Notes: generated by a model from the sequence alone, not told the origin. 55,360 nucleotides of DNA from Rhodoferax sp. OV413 (GCA_945861785.1 CAMAWD010000036.1:1-55360), one strand, 5' to 3'. Shown: positions 40,991 through 50,750, counted from the stretch's first letter. Numbers and translations: made by a program.

Positions 40991-41770
40991 TCAAAAAACG
41001 CCGCTGAACGACCCACCATCGAGCAGGATGTTCTGCCCATTGATGTAACCCGCATGCACGCTGCACAGGTAGGCGCAGGTGTGGCCGAGTTCGTCGGCGC
41101 GGCCGAAGCGGTGTGCCGGGTGTTTGGCCAACCGGTTGGCGCGCACCTGCTCGGGCGTGCTGCCTTCGCGTTTGGCCTGCGCGGCAAAGTTGCCCGCCAG
41201 CCGCGCGGTGTCGAAGGTGCCGGGCAGCAGGTTGTTGATCGTCACGCCACGCGCCACGGTGCTGCGCGCCAGGCCGGCCACAAAACCGGTCAGGCCGCTG
41301 CGCGCGCCGGTGGACAGGCCCAGGCCGTCGACCGGTGATTTCACCGCGCTCGAGGTGATGTTGATGATGCGCCCGAAACCTCGCGCCATCATGCCGTCCA
41401 CGGTTGCCTTGATCAGTTCGATCGGTGTCAGCATGTTGTCGTCGATCGCGCGGTGCCAGGTGGCACGGTCCCACTGGCGAAAGTCACCCGGCGCCGGCCC
41501 TGCCGCGTTGGTGATGAGGATGTCGAAGTCCTGGTGGGATGCGAAGATGCGCGCACGTCCTTCGGTGCTAGTCACATCGGCTGCCACCCAGTCCACCCGC
41601 CCGCAACCCAAAGCCGCCAGCCGGGCGGCAGCGTCGACCAACGGGCCTTCGGTGCGCGCGACGATGACAACGTGCACACCGTCCTGCACCAGCGCCTGCG
41701 CGCAGGCGTAACCCAAGCCTGCGCTGGCACCGCAAACCAGCGCTTTTTTTCCGGCAATGCCCAGATCCAT
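40991..41770 (-). CDS. SDR-family protein lacking the catalytic Tyr-Lys
   Basis: 259 residues. The NAD(P) motif KKALVCGASAGLGYA, NNAG-like ITNAAGPAP and C-terminal INGQNILLDGGS mark a classical short-chain dehydrogenase. The active-site stretch reads NITSSAVKSPVDGLGLSTGA, so the expected YxxxK is absent (Ser/Thr and Ala/Arg there). A divergent SDR subclass in catabolic clusters shows this form; mechanism and substrate are unknown. It is the last gene of the minus-strand catabolic set. Confidence 0.82.
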   Translation of the reverse strand: MDLGIAGKKALVCGASAGLGYACAQALVQDGVHVVIVARTEGPLVDAAARLAALGCGRVDWVAADVTSTEGRARIFASHQDFDILITNAAGPAPGDFRQWDRATWHRAIDDNMLTPIELIKATVDGMMARGFGRIINITSSAVKSPVDGLGLSTGARSGLTGFVAGLARSTVARGVTINNLLPGTFDTARLAGNFAAQAKREGSTPEQVRANRLAKHPAHRFGRADELGHTCAYLCSVHAGYINGQNILLDGGSFSGVF

Positions 41771-41812
41771 GGTGCGGTCCTCAGGTGATCGCAGGCAACA
41801 AAAAGATGCGCA

Positions 41813-43297
41813 TCACAGGATGCCCGCCCAGGGCATCGGCGCCTCGTTGGTGCCCCAGTAATAACTCTTCTGCGCCATGTATTCGGCAATCGACGCACGG
41901 CCCTTTTCACGCCCAACGCCACTCTGTTTGGTGCCGCCAAACGGTGTGGCGATGGAAAACACCTTGTAGGTGTTGATCCAGACGGTGCCGGTGTTCAGCG
42001 CACGGCCGATACGCAGCGCGGTCTTGTAGTCGCGCGTCCAGATGCCGCTGGCCAGCCCGTAGACGTTGTCGTTGCATTGGGCCAGCAGATCGGCCTCGTC
42101 GCTCCAGGGCAGCAATGCCAGCACCGGGCCAAAGATCTCTTCGCGGCACATACGCGCCGTATTGCCAAGGCCTTCAAACACCGTCGGCTGGTAGTAATAA
42201 CCCTGGTCGTTGATGCCGTTCACGCCACCCGACGGGCGCCCACCACCGGTCAGCAGTTTGCCGCCTTCGTCGAGCCCGATCTGTACATAGTTCTCGATGC
42301 CCGCGCGGTGGCTGCCGCTCACCAGTGGCCCCATCTGGGTCGACTCCAGCGACGGGTCTCCCACGCGCAAGGCTTGCGCACAAGCAAGAAGACGGCGCTT
42401 GAAATCCCCGTACACGCTGGCATGTACGAAGGCGCGCGATCCCGCAATGCAGGACTCGCCGGTGGAGCTGAAGATGCCAAACAGCACCCCGGCCACCGCA
42501 TGGTCCAGGTCGGCGTCGGCACACACGATGGTGGGTGACTTGCCACCGAGCTCCAGCGACACCGGCATGAACTTCTCGGCTGCCAATCTGGCAATACCAA
42601 TTCCCACCGAAGTGCCCCCGGTGAACGCAATGCGTTTGACCAGCGGGTGGCGCACCAGCGCGTCGCCCACCACCGAACCCTTGCCCGGCAACACGCTGAG
42701 GATGCCCCGGGGCACACCCGCCGCTTCGGCGATACGGCCCAACTCTATCGCCATGCGCGGCGTGATCTCGGCCGGTTTGAACACCACCGCACAACCCGCC
42801 GCCAGCGCCGGCGCCAGTTTTTGCGCCTCGCTGGCGATCGGCGAGTTCCAGGGTGTGATCGCACCCACCACGCCCAGCGGCTCGTGCAGGCTCAGCGACA
42901 GATAGTCGCCACGTTGTGGCGTCACTGCACCTTCGAAGGTTTCGCAGGCGGCGGCGAAATACTGAAAGGTGCCCGCCGCGCTCGCCACCAGCGCACGTGT
43001 TTCGTTGATCGGTTTGCCGTTGTCCAGGCGTTGCAGTTGCGCCAGCTCTTCGCCGCGGGCGCGGATGCCGGCCGCAATGCGGTGCAGGATGGCGGCGCGC
43101 TCATGCGGTTTCAGGCCGGCCCAGTCGGGTTTCAGGCGCGCCACCTCGGCGGCCTGCACCGCTTCGTCCACATCAGCGGCATTCGCGGCGTGCAGCGTCG
43201 CCACCGTGCTGGCGTCGTGCGGGTATTCGGTGCTGTACGCGGGGCCGCTGGCATCGCGCCAGTGGCCGGCAATCAGGGTCTGGATTTTTTCAGTCAT
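41813..43297 (-). CDS. Aldehyde dehydrogenase (HMSD-like)
   Basis: 494 residues, full length. The general base Glu is in LELGGKSP and the nucleophile Cys in STGESCIAGSR; the cofactor element FTGGTSVG and the late motif EIFGPVLALLPW are present. Near an extradiol dioxygenase it may oxidise a semialdehyde ring-cleavage product. It could also replace the missing betaine-aldehyde dehydrogenase, but the context favours aromatics. ATG 43297 (MTEKIQ) rather than 43315. Confidence 0.9.
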   Translation of the reverse strand: MTEKIQTLIAGHWRDASGPAYSTEYPHDASTVATLHAANAADVDEAVQAAEVARLKPDWAGLKPHERAAILHRIAAGIRARGEELAQLQRLDNGKPINETRALVASAAGTFQYFAAACETFEGAVTPQRGDYLSLSLHEPLGVVGAITPWNSPIASEAQKLAPALAAGCAVVFKPAEITPRMAIELGRIAEAAGVPRGILSVLPGKGSVVGDALVRHPLVKRIAFTGGTSVGIGIARLAAEKFMPVSLELGGKSPTIVCADADLDHAVAGVLFGIFSSTGESCIAGSRAFVHASVYGDFKRRLLACAQALRVGDPSLESTQMGPLVSGSHRAGIENYVQIGLDEGGKLLTGGGRPSGGVNGINDQGYYYQPTVFEGLGNTARMCREEIFGPVLALLPWSDEADLLAQCNDNVYGLASGIWTRDYKTALRIGRALNTGTVWINTYKVFSIATPFGGTKQSGVGREKGRASIAEYMAQKSYYWGTNEAPMPWAGIL

Positions 43298-43367
43298 TCG
43301 TAAACCTCCGCGCACTGCGCTGCGGTGTCATGCACCTTGGGAACGGCCCGGCGGTTCATGTCTTCAC

Positions 43368-44156
43368 TCAAATCGTTACCGCAGCCACGCGGTTTTCCAA
43401 AAAGCGCAGCGCCGACAACACCGTCAGCGCCGAGGTCTTGGGGTTGTCGGCCAGGGGTTTGCCGCGCATGGTGATCTGCATCTCGCCAAATGCACCGCGC
43501 ACGTCGATCTCATGGATGTTGTCGCTCACCGTGGGGTCGGCGATCAGCCGCACATGGGTGGCGTCCAGGCCCAGGCCAGCCAGCGACACGGTGGCTGCCA
43601 CGTTGGCGTTCTTGGGGTACAGGCGGGCGGCCTCGCGGGCGCTTCCCTCCAGGATCACGAACGGTGCCACGAGCGTGTCGAGATTGACAAGGTCCTGCGC
43701 CGGTGTGCCACGCCATCCCTGCGGCGGCTTGCGCCCGGTGTAGGTGACCGACTCCAGGCCGGCCTGTTTTGCCGCAGCGATCGCGTCAACACCACCGATC
43801 GCACCGGGCAGCAGATGCAACTGCGCACCGCCCCGGTGTGCCGCGTCTGCCAAAAGCTCCGGCAAGCCCGGCTCCGACAATGCGCCGACCGACAACACCG
43901 CACATTCCACACCGCGCTCCAGGGCCGGCAACACATGTGTCAGCAGGGCCTCATGGCCGGCGCATTCCAGCAGCAGGTAGGTGTCCTCGGGCACCGCGCT
44001 GCAGACCCGGGTGCCAGCGCCAACCTTGGCCTGGACCGCCACCACGCTGCGCGGCGACACGACAATCGTGTCGACCAGCAGGCGCGTATGGCCTTGCAGG
44101 CGCGTGTACAGCGTGCGCCCGATGGCACCATAACCGACCAGCGTGAGCTTGCGCAT
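43368..44156 (-). CDS. L-aspartate dehydrogenase-like protein
   Basis: 262 residues. The NAD Rossmann start KLTLVGYGAIGRTLYTRL, LSVGALSEPG, LLPGAIGGVDAI, the active-site region GTPAQDLVNLD and KNANVAATVSLAGLGLDATH match the AspDH/NadX family, which deaminates aspartate to oxaloacetate or iminoaspartate. In a degradation operon it may act on a related amino or oxo acid. The stop is 11 bp after the ThDP-enzyme... side of the operon: the ThDP gene ends 9 bp upstream of its ATG. Confidence 0.85.
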   Translation of the reverse strand: MRKLTLVGYGAIGRTLYTRLQGHTRLLVDTIVVSPRSVVAVQAKVGAGTRVCSAVPEDTYLLLECAGHEALLTHVLPALERGVECAVLSVGALSEPGLPELLADAAHRGGAQLHLLPGAIGGVDAIAAAKQAGLESVTYTGRKPPQGWRGTPAQDLVNLDTLVAPFVILEGSAREAARLYPKNANVAATVSLAGLGLDATHVRLIADPTVSDNIHEIDVRGAFGEMQITMRGKPLADNPKTSALTVLSALRFLENRVAAVTI

Positions 44157-44165
44157 GGAAACCTC

Positions 44166-45830
44166 CTAGTCCTTCTTGAGAATCGGGCCGGCGAACTTGG
44201 CGGCAAACTGGCCCCAGGCCGCCATGTCCACTTCGACAACCACCGGGCCGCTGGCGGCAAGCGCCTGCGCCAGCACGTGGCGTGCCTGTTCCGGCGCAAC
44301 CAGACGCATGTGGGTCGCCTTCAGGCTGGCGCAGAACTGGGCGAAGTCCGGGGTGTGCAGCTCGACGTAACAATGGCGCCCACCGTAGATGTCGTCCTGG
44401 ATGTTCTTGATCACGCCATAACGGCTGTCGTTCATCAGCAGCACGACCAGGTTGGCGTTCTCCTGCACCGCGCAGGCGAGTTCACCCACGTTGAGCATGA
44501 ACCCACCGTCGCCAGCCAGTGCCACCGTCTTGCGGCCGAGCTGGTGGGTGGTGTTGGCAATTGACGTGCCGATGGCCATCGCCAGGCCCTGGCCAATGCC
44601 GCCGCCCAGCGCATGCACACCTGCGCGCGGGTGGTTGAGCACCGGGGCGCGGTTGCCCCACATGCTGTTGGACAGCGTGATGTCACGCACCCACCAGATG
44701 TCCTGCCCGGCGACGTCCGCCACGGCATCCTTGAGCGCCACATAGGCGCCGAGCCCGGCGTCCACCATGGCACTGGCCGCGGCGCGTGCCCGCTGCACGT
44801 CCGCCACCAGCTGCGGGTCGATCCGCATACGGCCTTCGAGCCGGTCGGCCAGCGCGCTGAGCGTGAGTTCGGCGTCGCCATGCACGAAACATGCGCTGTC
44901 GTAGCCCCGGTTTTCGGCCAGCGCGTTGGCGTCGATGCGGTAACGCGTGGCCGGCAGGCGCAGCCTGTAGCTCAGCGTCTCGTTGCTGCGCAGGCGCGAG
45001 CCCACCGTCAGCATCGCGTCGACGCTGGCATAGAAGTCTTCGGCTGGTTTTTGCAGGTTGTACGAACCCAGCGTCTGGGGGTGGTCTTCCGGCACGATGC
45101 CCCGCCCTTGCACCGACGTCACCACGGCCCAGCCCATCGCAACCAGCCGCTGTGCCGCTGCCGCCGCGCCGCGCGCGCCGCCCCCCAGCCACAACAGCGG
45201 CCGCCTGGCCTGGAGCAGGCGTTCGGCCAGCGCATCGAGCGCCTGGGGACTTGGCTGCGCGCGTGCCGCCGGCAACGGCGACAAGTCGGCCGGCAGGTCG
45301 AGCAGCATCTTCTGCACGTCGATCGGGATCTCGATGCTCACCGGCCCGCAGGGCGGCGTCTGCGCAATGCGCACCGCCTCGCGCAGCGTGGCCAGCGCGG
45401 TCTCGGGGTTGCGGATGCGAAAGGCGTCCTTGCCCACCGCCTTGAGCATGGCCAGTTGCGCCGGGTGCTCGTGGATGTAACCCAGGTCGCGGTCCAGGTA
45501 GGGCGACTCGATCTGGCCGGTCAGGTGCAGCATCGGCGTGCCGGCAGTCAACGCCTCGACCATCGCCCCGGCCGCGTTGCCGGAACCGGTTCCGGTGCTG
45601 GTGACACACACCCCCAGGCCCCCGGTGACCCGCGCATAAGCGTCGGCCATGTTGCAGGCGCCGGCCTCGCCGCGCGCGGACACGAAACGAATCACCTGTC
45701 GCGTGTTGAACGCATCCAGGATCGGCATGTTGTGGATCGATATGACCCCGAACGCGGCACGCGTGCCACATTGCTCGAGGAAACGCACGGCGAGTTCGCC
45801 GACCGTGATACGCAGGGAACTTGGGGTCAT
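44166..45830 (-). CDS. ThDP-dependent enzyme (acetolactate synthase-like)
   Basis: 554 residues with the three domains of the decarboxylase family. Catalytic Glu E55 is in SARGEAGACNMADAYARV; the ThDP/Mg motif is GDGGFMLNVGEL ... NDSRYG. It is likely to decarboxylate or ligate a 2-oxo acid formed downstream of ring cleavage, but the exact substrate is unknown. ATG 45830 overlaps the iclR stop by 4 bp (ATGA). Confidence 0.85.
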   Translation of the reverse strand: MTPSSLRITVGELAVRFLEQCGTRAAFGVISIHNMPILDAFNTRQVIRFVSARGEAGACNMADAYARVTGGLGVCVTSTGTGSGNAAGAMVEALTAGTPMLHLTGQIESPYLDRDLGYIHEHPAQLAMLKAVGKDAFRIRNPETALATLREAVRIAQTPPCGPVSIEIPIDVQKMLLDLPADLSPLPAARAQPSPQALDALAERLLQARRPLLWLGGGARGAAAAAQRLVAMGWAVVTSVQGRGIVPEDHPQTLGSYNLQKPAEDFYASVDAMLTVGSRLRSNETLSYRLRLPATRYRIDANALAENRGYDSACFVHGDAELTLSALADRLEGRMRIDPQLVADVQRARAAASAMVDAGLGAYVALKDAVADVAGQDIWWVRDITLSNSMWGNRAPVLNHPRAGVHALGGGIGQGLAMAIGTSIANTTHQLGRKTVALAGDGGFMLNVGELACAVQENANLVVLLMNDSRYGVIKNIQDDIYGGRHCYVELHTPDFAQFCASLKATHMRLVAPEQARHVLAQALAASGPVVVEVDMAAWGQFAAKFAGPILKKD

Positions 45831-46654
45831 GCGGACTGCTTCTTCAAAGTTGGGTTGGGCCGCACTGCGGTCCGCGGCAGATGGTTCAGGCGTTCGGACA
45901 ACCGATCGGCAGCCTGCCTTACCTGCGCCACCAGCGCATCGACCAGGCTTGGGTCGATGCGATTGGCGGATACCGTGACGTTGACAACCGCCGTGATCTT
46001 GTGGTGCTCGTCGAACACCGGGGCGGCAATGGTTGAAATTCCAGCGTCGTACCCACCCTGGCTGATGCCGAATCCGCGCTCAGCGTCGGTGTCGATCAGC
46101 TGCTTGAGGGCAAGCACGGTTGTGGGTGTGTGCGCAGAAGACGCCACGAGCGCGACGCCTTCATACAGGGCGTGCAACTGGTCCAGCGTCTGGCCCCCGA
46201 GCAGCACGCGCCCGAGCACCGTGGCATGCGCTGGCAACCGGGCGCCGACCTGGATCGAATTGAACTGCACCGAGCGCCCGGTGGACTTTGCCACCACCAC
46301 CACCTCGCGGCCGTCGCGCACCGCAAGGTGCGCCGACAAACCGGTGGCGGCGCTCAGGGCATCCAGGATCGGGCGGCCGTGTTCGGTCAGCTCCATCGAC
46401 GCCAGGTACTCGAAACCGAGTCGCAACACCGCGACCCCCAACTTGTAGTTGGCACTGTCGCCAACGCGTTCGACAAATCCCATCTGCTCCAGTGTCTGCA
46501 ACAGGCGGAACACCGAGGCCCGCGGCACGCCCAGGCGGCGCGACAGTTCGGCGCCTGTCAATTCGCGTTCATCCCGCGTGAACTGCCCCAGCAACTGCAT
46601 GCCGCGCTGCAGTGCGGGCACCTGGTAGCGGTCGTTGGACGTGTCATCCATCAT
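45827..46654 (-). CDS. IclR-family transcriptional regulator
   Basis: 275 residues: an N-terminal winged helix (about 12-75; LTGAELSRRLGVPRASVFRL) and a C-terminal IclR effector domain (about 85-260). It is embedded in the operon with 4-bp overlaps on both sides (hydrolase stop/iclR start at 46651-46654; iclR stop/ThDP start at 45827-45830). It is the obvious candidate to bind the two related operator-like repeats at 32512-32532 and 51760-51776. Confidence 0.9.
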   Translation of the reverse strand: MMDDTSNDRYQVPALQRGMQLLGQFTRDERELTGAELSRRLGVPRASVFRLLQTLEQMGFVERVGDSANYKLGVAVLRLGFEYLASMELTEHGRPILDALSAATGLSAHLAVRDGREVVVVAKSTGRSVQFNSIQVGARLPAHATVLGRVLLGGQTLDQLHALYEGVALVASSAHTPTTVLALKQLIDTDAERGFGISQGGYDAGISTIAAPVFDEHHKITAVVNVTVSANRIDPSLVDALVAQVRQAADRLSERLNHLPRTAVRPNPTLKKQSA

Positions 46655-47541
46655 GGCGCAATTCCACCCAAGCCGATCAGGGCATTGACCTGCGCGCCGG
46701 CTTCCAGCGGGCAGCTGTGGCCGACCGCACCCAGCGAGACATACGGCGCATTCACCGCGTGGGCCAGCGCCCGACAAGCACCGTCGGGTGTGACCGTATC
46801 GGCACTGCCACTGGCGATGGTGACCGGGCAGCGGAGCAGGCGCAGATCGGCCGGCAAGTCGCCTGCGGCCAGCATCCGCGCCGCCTGGGTGTAGCCATGT
46901 GGATCGATGCCGGCCATCACCTGCTCGACAAAAGCCAGTTGCGCGCTGCTGGCGCTGGACGAGAGCATCGCACTGGCGCGTTTCCTGGCCATGCCGGCAG
47001 GGCCGAGCTGCGCCAGATTCGCCAGGCGATCCGAAAGCTTTTGTTCGCGCACGGCCTCTGCGGCGCGGCCATACCCTTGTGCCGGCGCCAGCAACACCAA
47101 ACCTGCAATGCGCGCGGGCGCCAGCAGCGCGGCGCGCGCCGCCATCAATGCCCCCAGCGAATGGCCGACCAGGGTCAGCGGGCCCTGGGTGTTGGCATCG
47201 ACCGCATCGAGCCAGGCCCAGAACCGTTGTGCATAGTCCAGTGCGCTCGGCGTGTCCATCGGCAGCCGATCGCTGCCACCGTAGCCGGGCGCGTCCCAGG
47301 CCAGCACATGGCATGCGGGCATGGTGTGCGCGCTGGCCTGCACCAGTTGCGCCAGCCAACTGGCCGATGCCGAACCGATGCCATGCAGCAACACATGCGT
47401 GACCGGAACGTCACGACCCGGCGTGCGGGCGCTGCGAAACTGCACCTCGCCGTGCGGCGTCAGGGCGCGCTCCAGCGCAAACTGCGCGAGTTGTTCGTTC
47501 AGCGGCACGGCAGCGTCTGGCAACAGGGTCGGGCACGGCAC
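46651..47541 (-). CDS. Alpha/beta hydrolase (meta-cleavage hydrolase-like)
   Basis: 296 residues. Oxyanion HGIGSAS, nucleophile elbow GHSLGALMA, later acid in GSADTVTP and the final catalytic His in GAVGHSCPLE. It resembles MhpC/BphD-type C-C hydrolases and fits cleaving a ring-fission product, but could be an esterase. The start is GTG 47541, 6 bp after the cupin stop. Confidence 0.85.
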   Translation of the reverse strand: MPCPTLLPDAAVPLNEQLAQFALERALTPHGEVQFRSARTPGRDVPVTHVLLHGIGSASASWLAQLVQASAHTMPACHVLAWDAPGYGGSDRLPMDTPSALDYAQRFWAWLDAVDANTQGPLTLVGHSLGALMAARAALLAPARIAGLVLLAPAQGYGRAAEAVREQKLSDRLANLAQLGPAGMARKRASAMLSSSASSAQLAFVEQVMAGIDPHGYTQAARMLAAGDLPADLRLLRCPVTIASGSADTVTPDGACRALAHAVNAPYVSLGAVGHSCPLEAGAQVNALIGLGGIAP

Positions 47542-47547
47542 AGGCTG

Positions 47548-48141
47548 TCAGACCCGCTTGATCTTCGACAGCGGGCTGTCCGGCGGGTACACCGGCGTGA
47601 TCGGTTTGGGTGAACCCAGCATCACGCACATCAGCGCGTCTTCGTCGCCGATGTTGCGCTCCTCGCGGTACACGCCAGGTGGCACCGAGACCAGGTCGCG
47701 CTCCTTCAGGACCGACTCCCAGCGCTGCCCATCTTTTTCGCAGACCAGCAGCATGGCGCCGCGCATCACGAAAAACACCTCCTCCACGTCGTAGTGGATG
47801 TGCGATGGGCCAATGTGCCCGGCCGGTATCACCATGGTGGAGAACGTGAAGTGGGCCGCCGGCACGGTGTTGCTGTCGCTCGCCACGCCGGTGCCGCCGG
47901 TTCCCATGTAACGCATCTGCGCGCGGCGGTACTTGGGGTCGTAATCGGCCTGGAACTTGAGCGCGTCCCAGTCGTAGCGGCGGGTGGCGTAACGCGCCAC
48001 CCGGCTCTCCAGCCACTGGGCAAAGGTCTGGCCCTCGCCCTGCAGCATGCTTTTCTGGATGTCGGCCTCGGGCGTGATGTTGGCGTCGAGCAGACCGCGC
48101 GGGTTGAAGACGGGCTGGTTGGCGGCGGCGGTGTGGTTCAT
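47548..48141 (-). CDS. Cupin-domain protein
   Basis: 197 residues with one cupin barrel. Motif 1 is GPSHIHYDVEEVFFVMRG; the second motif is weaker (VSVPPGVYREERNIGDED). The N-terminal 85 residues are polar and of no clear fold. Metal-dependent cupins in aromatic operons act as dioxygenases, decarboxylases or isomerases. The reaction cannot be assigned here. Confidence 0.8.
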   Translation of the reverse strand: MNHTAAANQPVFNPRGLLDANITPEADIQKSMLQGEGQTFAQWLESRVARYATRRYDWDALKFQADYDPKYRRAQMRYMGTGGTGVASDSNTVPAAHFTFSTMVIPAGHIGPSHIHYDVEEVFFVMRGAMLLVCEKDGQRWESVLKERDLVSVPPGVYREERNIGDEDALMCVMLGSPKPITPVYPPDSPLSKIKRV

Positions 48142-48156
48142 GGCTGTTTCTCCTTG

Positions 48157-48921
48157 TTAGTGCATGACAAAACCACCGTTGACCGGCAGCAGTTGTCCTG
48201 TGATGAAACCACTGGCGCGTGTCAACAGGAACAGCGCAGCGGCGGTGACGTCTTCGGGAACCTGGGGGCGCGGGATCGCCCGGCCCTGCAGGTAGTACTG
48301 GTGCCGTTCCTCGGGCACGTATTCGGTCGACTCGCCCAGCACCAATCCTGGCGCGATGGCGTTGACGGTAGTGCCTTGCGGGCCCATTTCGCGCGCCATG
48401 CCGCGGGTCATGGCGATCACCGCGCCCTTGCTGGCGATGTAGGCCATCAGCCGCGGGGCACCCCACAGGGCGGTGTCGGACGCCACGTTCACCACGCGCC
48501 CGCTGCCCGATGCCGCGAGGTGCGGCTGCGCTGCGACGGTGGCCAGCCAGGTGCCGCGCACATTGACGTTCATCACACGGTCCCAGGTGTCGGCGTCGAG
48601 CAGGTCCATGGTCTTGCCGCCGGAGTTGGTGATGGCCGCGTTGTTGACCAGTCCGTCCAGGCCACCCATCGCATACGCTGCGGCGTCGACACCGGCGGAA
48701 ATCGAGGCGCGGTCCGACAGGTCCATCGGCACGTAGTGGGCCATGGCGCCCAGCGCGAGTGCCAGCGCCTTTCCGCGTTCATGCAGTACATCGCCGATCA
48801 CCACCTGTGCGCCGGCGCCGACCAGGGCGCGGGCAAACGCCTCGCCCAGGCCGCGTGCCGCGCCGGTGACCAGCACCCTGCGGCCGTGCAGGCTGATCTC
48901 GCTGTTTACAGGAATGTCCAT
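48157..48921 (-). CDS. Short-chain dehydrogenase/reductase
   Basis: 254 residues, classical SDR. VLVTGAARGLGEAFA (cofactor), GLVNNAAITN, the Ser in VNVASDTALWG and the YIASK (Tyr-Lys) are all present, so it should be active. It may oxidise a diol or hydroxy-acid intermediate. It lies between the cupin gene and the ABC permease. Confidence 0.88.
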   Translation of the reverse strand: MDIPVNSEISLHGRRVLVTGAARGLGEAFARALVGAGAQVVIGDVLHERGKALALALGAMAHYVPMDLSDRASISAGVDAAAYAMGGLDGLVNNAAITNSGGKTMDLLDADTWDRVMNVNVRGTWLATVAAQPHLAASGSGRVVNVASDTALWGAPRLMAYIASKGAVIAMTRGMAREMGPQGTTVNAIAPGLVLGESTEYVPEERHQYYLQGRAIPRPQVPEDVTAAALFLLTRASGFITGQLLPVNGGFVMH

Positions 48922-48941
48922 AGGGGTGCCTGGACCGGGCC

Positions 48942-49727
48942 TCAGCCCACGCGCCGCTGCGCGCTCGGCAGGTAGTGCAGCACCTTGCGTTCTGCCAGCA
49001 CCACCGCGTAATAAGCCACGATGCCGATGACAGTCAGCGCGGCGATCACCACGAAGGACGCGGCGGTGTTGCCCTGGCCCTCGAAAAACACCAGCATGTA
49101 ACCCAGCCCCTGGTTGCCACCCACCAGTTCCCCCACGACGACGCCGATCACCGCCAGCGTGCTGGCGATGCGCAGCCCGGAAAACAGCGCCGGCAAGGTC
49201 GTGGGGTATTCGACCATGCTGAAAATCTGCATGCGGGTGGCAGAGAACGAACGCGCCAGATTGATCATGTCGTGGTCCATGGTGCGCATGGCCGAGAGCA
49301 CGTTGATCAGCACCGGGAAGAACACGATCAGGATCGCCACCAGGATCTTGGGGTACACGGTGTACCCGAGCCACATCACGAACAGCGGTGCGAACGCCAC
49401 CTTGGGCGCAATCTGCAGCGCCAGCAGGTAGGGCGACAACACCGCCTCGACCCTCGGGGACACACCCAGCGCATAACCGATCAGGGCACCGAGCAGCGAG
49501 CCGAGGATGAACCCGACCGCCACCGACAACGCGGTGATACCCGAGTGCCACAAAAGACGCTCGGCGTCCCAGATGCGGGCACCCTCGCCAAGCACCTTGC
49601 TCAGCGGCGGCAGCACGAATTCGGGCACCCCGAGCCAGCCCGGGCCGAACTGCCACACCAGCAGGAACGCGACCAGAACCGCGAAGCTCCAGGCCGCGGT
49701 CACCAGGGACGACGAGTTGTCGGACAT
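48942..49727 (-). CDS. ABC transporter permease (SsuC/TauC type)
   Basis: 261 residues with about six membrane segments and the permease EAA loop (INLARSFSATRMQIFSMVEY). It is the membrane part of a NitT/TauT-type importer with the two genes that follow upstream. The substrate is probably the aromatic or amine compound degraded by the cluster. Confidence 0.9.
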   Translation of the reverse strand: MSDNSSSLVTAAWSFAVLVAFLLVWQFGPGWLGVPEFVLPPLSKVLGEGARIWDAERLLWHSGITALSVAVGFILGSLLGALIGYALGVSPRVEAVLSPYLLALQIAPKVAFAPLFVMWLGYTVYPKILVAILIVFFPVLINVLSAMRTMDHDMINLARSFSATRMQIFSMVEYPTTLPALFSGLRIASTLAVIGVVVGELVGGNQGLGYMLVFFEGQGNTAASFVVIAALTVIGIVAYYAVVLAERKVLHYLPSAQRRVG

Positions 49728-49742
49728 CGCGCGGGCTCCCTC

Positions 49743-50750
49743 TTATTTGGCCGCCACGAACTGGTTCGTGTACAGATCCTTGAGCGGGGCGGCCACCGGC
49801 ACCACGCCATTCGAGACATAGAACTTCTGCAACTCACCCAGGCGGGCTTCATCCATCTGGCCTGGCGTCTTCTGGTTGGCGTAGACATACTTGTTGTACA
49901 GAACCATGGTCTTTTCGATCATCTCCTCCTTGCCTTTGTGCACTGGCACGTGGGCCACGTAGGCCTTGGCCGCCTCTTTCGGATTGGCCATGATGTCTTT
50001 CATGCCTTTGAGGGTTGCGCGCACCAGCTTCTGGATCAGTTGCGGGTTTTTCTGGATCGTCTCGTCGGATGCCAGGATGGCCTGGGCCATGCTCTTGAAG
50101 TACACATCCGCTGCCAGGATGTCAACCTGCGCGCCGGCATCCATCGCCGACACCGTCCAGTCCGGCACACCTGCCATCGCGCTGGCCTTCTTGGCGGCGA
50201 ACTGCTGCCAGACGCCGGCCGGGCCTGCGGCCTGGATGTTGACGTCGTTCTTGGTCAGGCCGACCTTGGAGAGCATGCCCAGCAGCGCGTAGTAGGTGGT
50301 GTCGGTGTAGGCTGTCACGGTGACAGTCTTGCCCCTGAGTTCGCGCGGGCTTTCGATGCGTTCGTCCTTGTGGCTCACCAGTTGGGTCAGCGAACCGGAG
50401 CCCAGCACCGCCACCGCCTTGATCGGAATACCCTGGGCGCGCGCGATGATCGGCGTGTCGCCGATGGCGCCGCCGATGACCGCGTTGCCGGCACCCACCT
50501 GCTTGGCCACGTCCACACCGCCGCGTGCGGCCACGAACTTGACGTCCAGCCCTTCGGCCTTGTAATACCCCTTGGCCTGCGCCAGCATCCAGGGGGCAAA
50601 CGCCGGCAGGATCGCCGGCGCCGGCAACAGGTAGGTGATTTCCTGCAGCGCCTGGGCCCGGGCGGCCATGGGCAACATCACAGCGGTGGCGGCGGTGCAC
50701 AGCGCCAGGCAGGCGCGGCGGGTGATGGAAAGGGAAGCGGTGAATTTCAT
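49743..50750 (-). CDS. ABC transporter substrate-binding protein (NitT/TauT type)
   Basis: 335 residues with a signal peptide containing twin arginines (SITRRACLALCTAATAVMLP) and an NMT1/THI5-like binding fold (AKGYYKAEGLDVKFVAARGG, IGDTPIIARAQGIPIKAVAV). It binds the imported compound in the periplasm. 73 bp separate it from the ATPase gene, the widest gap in this transporter. Confidence 0.9.
   Translation of the reverse strand: MKFTASLSITRRACLALCTAATAVMLPMAARAQALQEITYLLPAPAILPAFAPWMLAQAKGYYKAEGLDVKFVAARGGVDVAKQVGAGNAVIGGAIGDTPIIARAQGIPIKAVAVLGSGSLTQLVSHKDERIESPRELRGKTVTVTAYTDTTYYALLGMLSKVGLTKNDVNIQAAGPAGVWQQFAAKKASAMAGVPDWTVSAMDAGAQVDILAADVYFKSMAQAILASDETIQKNPQLIQKLVRATLKGMKDIMANPKEAAKAYVAHVPVHKGKEEMIEKTMVLYNKYVYANQKTPGQMDEARLGELQKFYVSNGVVPVAAPLKDLYTNQFVAAK

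Noticed and set aside
40807-41338. ORFs on both strands to the right of the intI remnant as the missing rest of the integrase
   Set aside because: None of the translations contains integrase motifs (the patch with R...HxxR...Y). Most overlap the SDR gene.
3386-43297. The ALDH at 41813-43297 as the relocated betB
   Set aside because: It is full length, but it belongs to the aromatic catabolic operon by position and looks like a semialdehyde dehydrogenase. Nothing links it specifically to betaine aldehyde.
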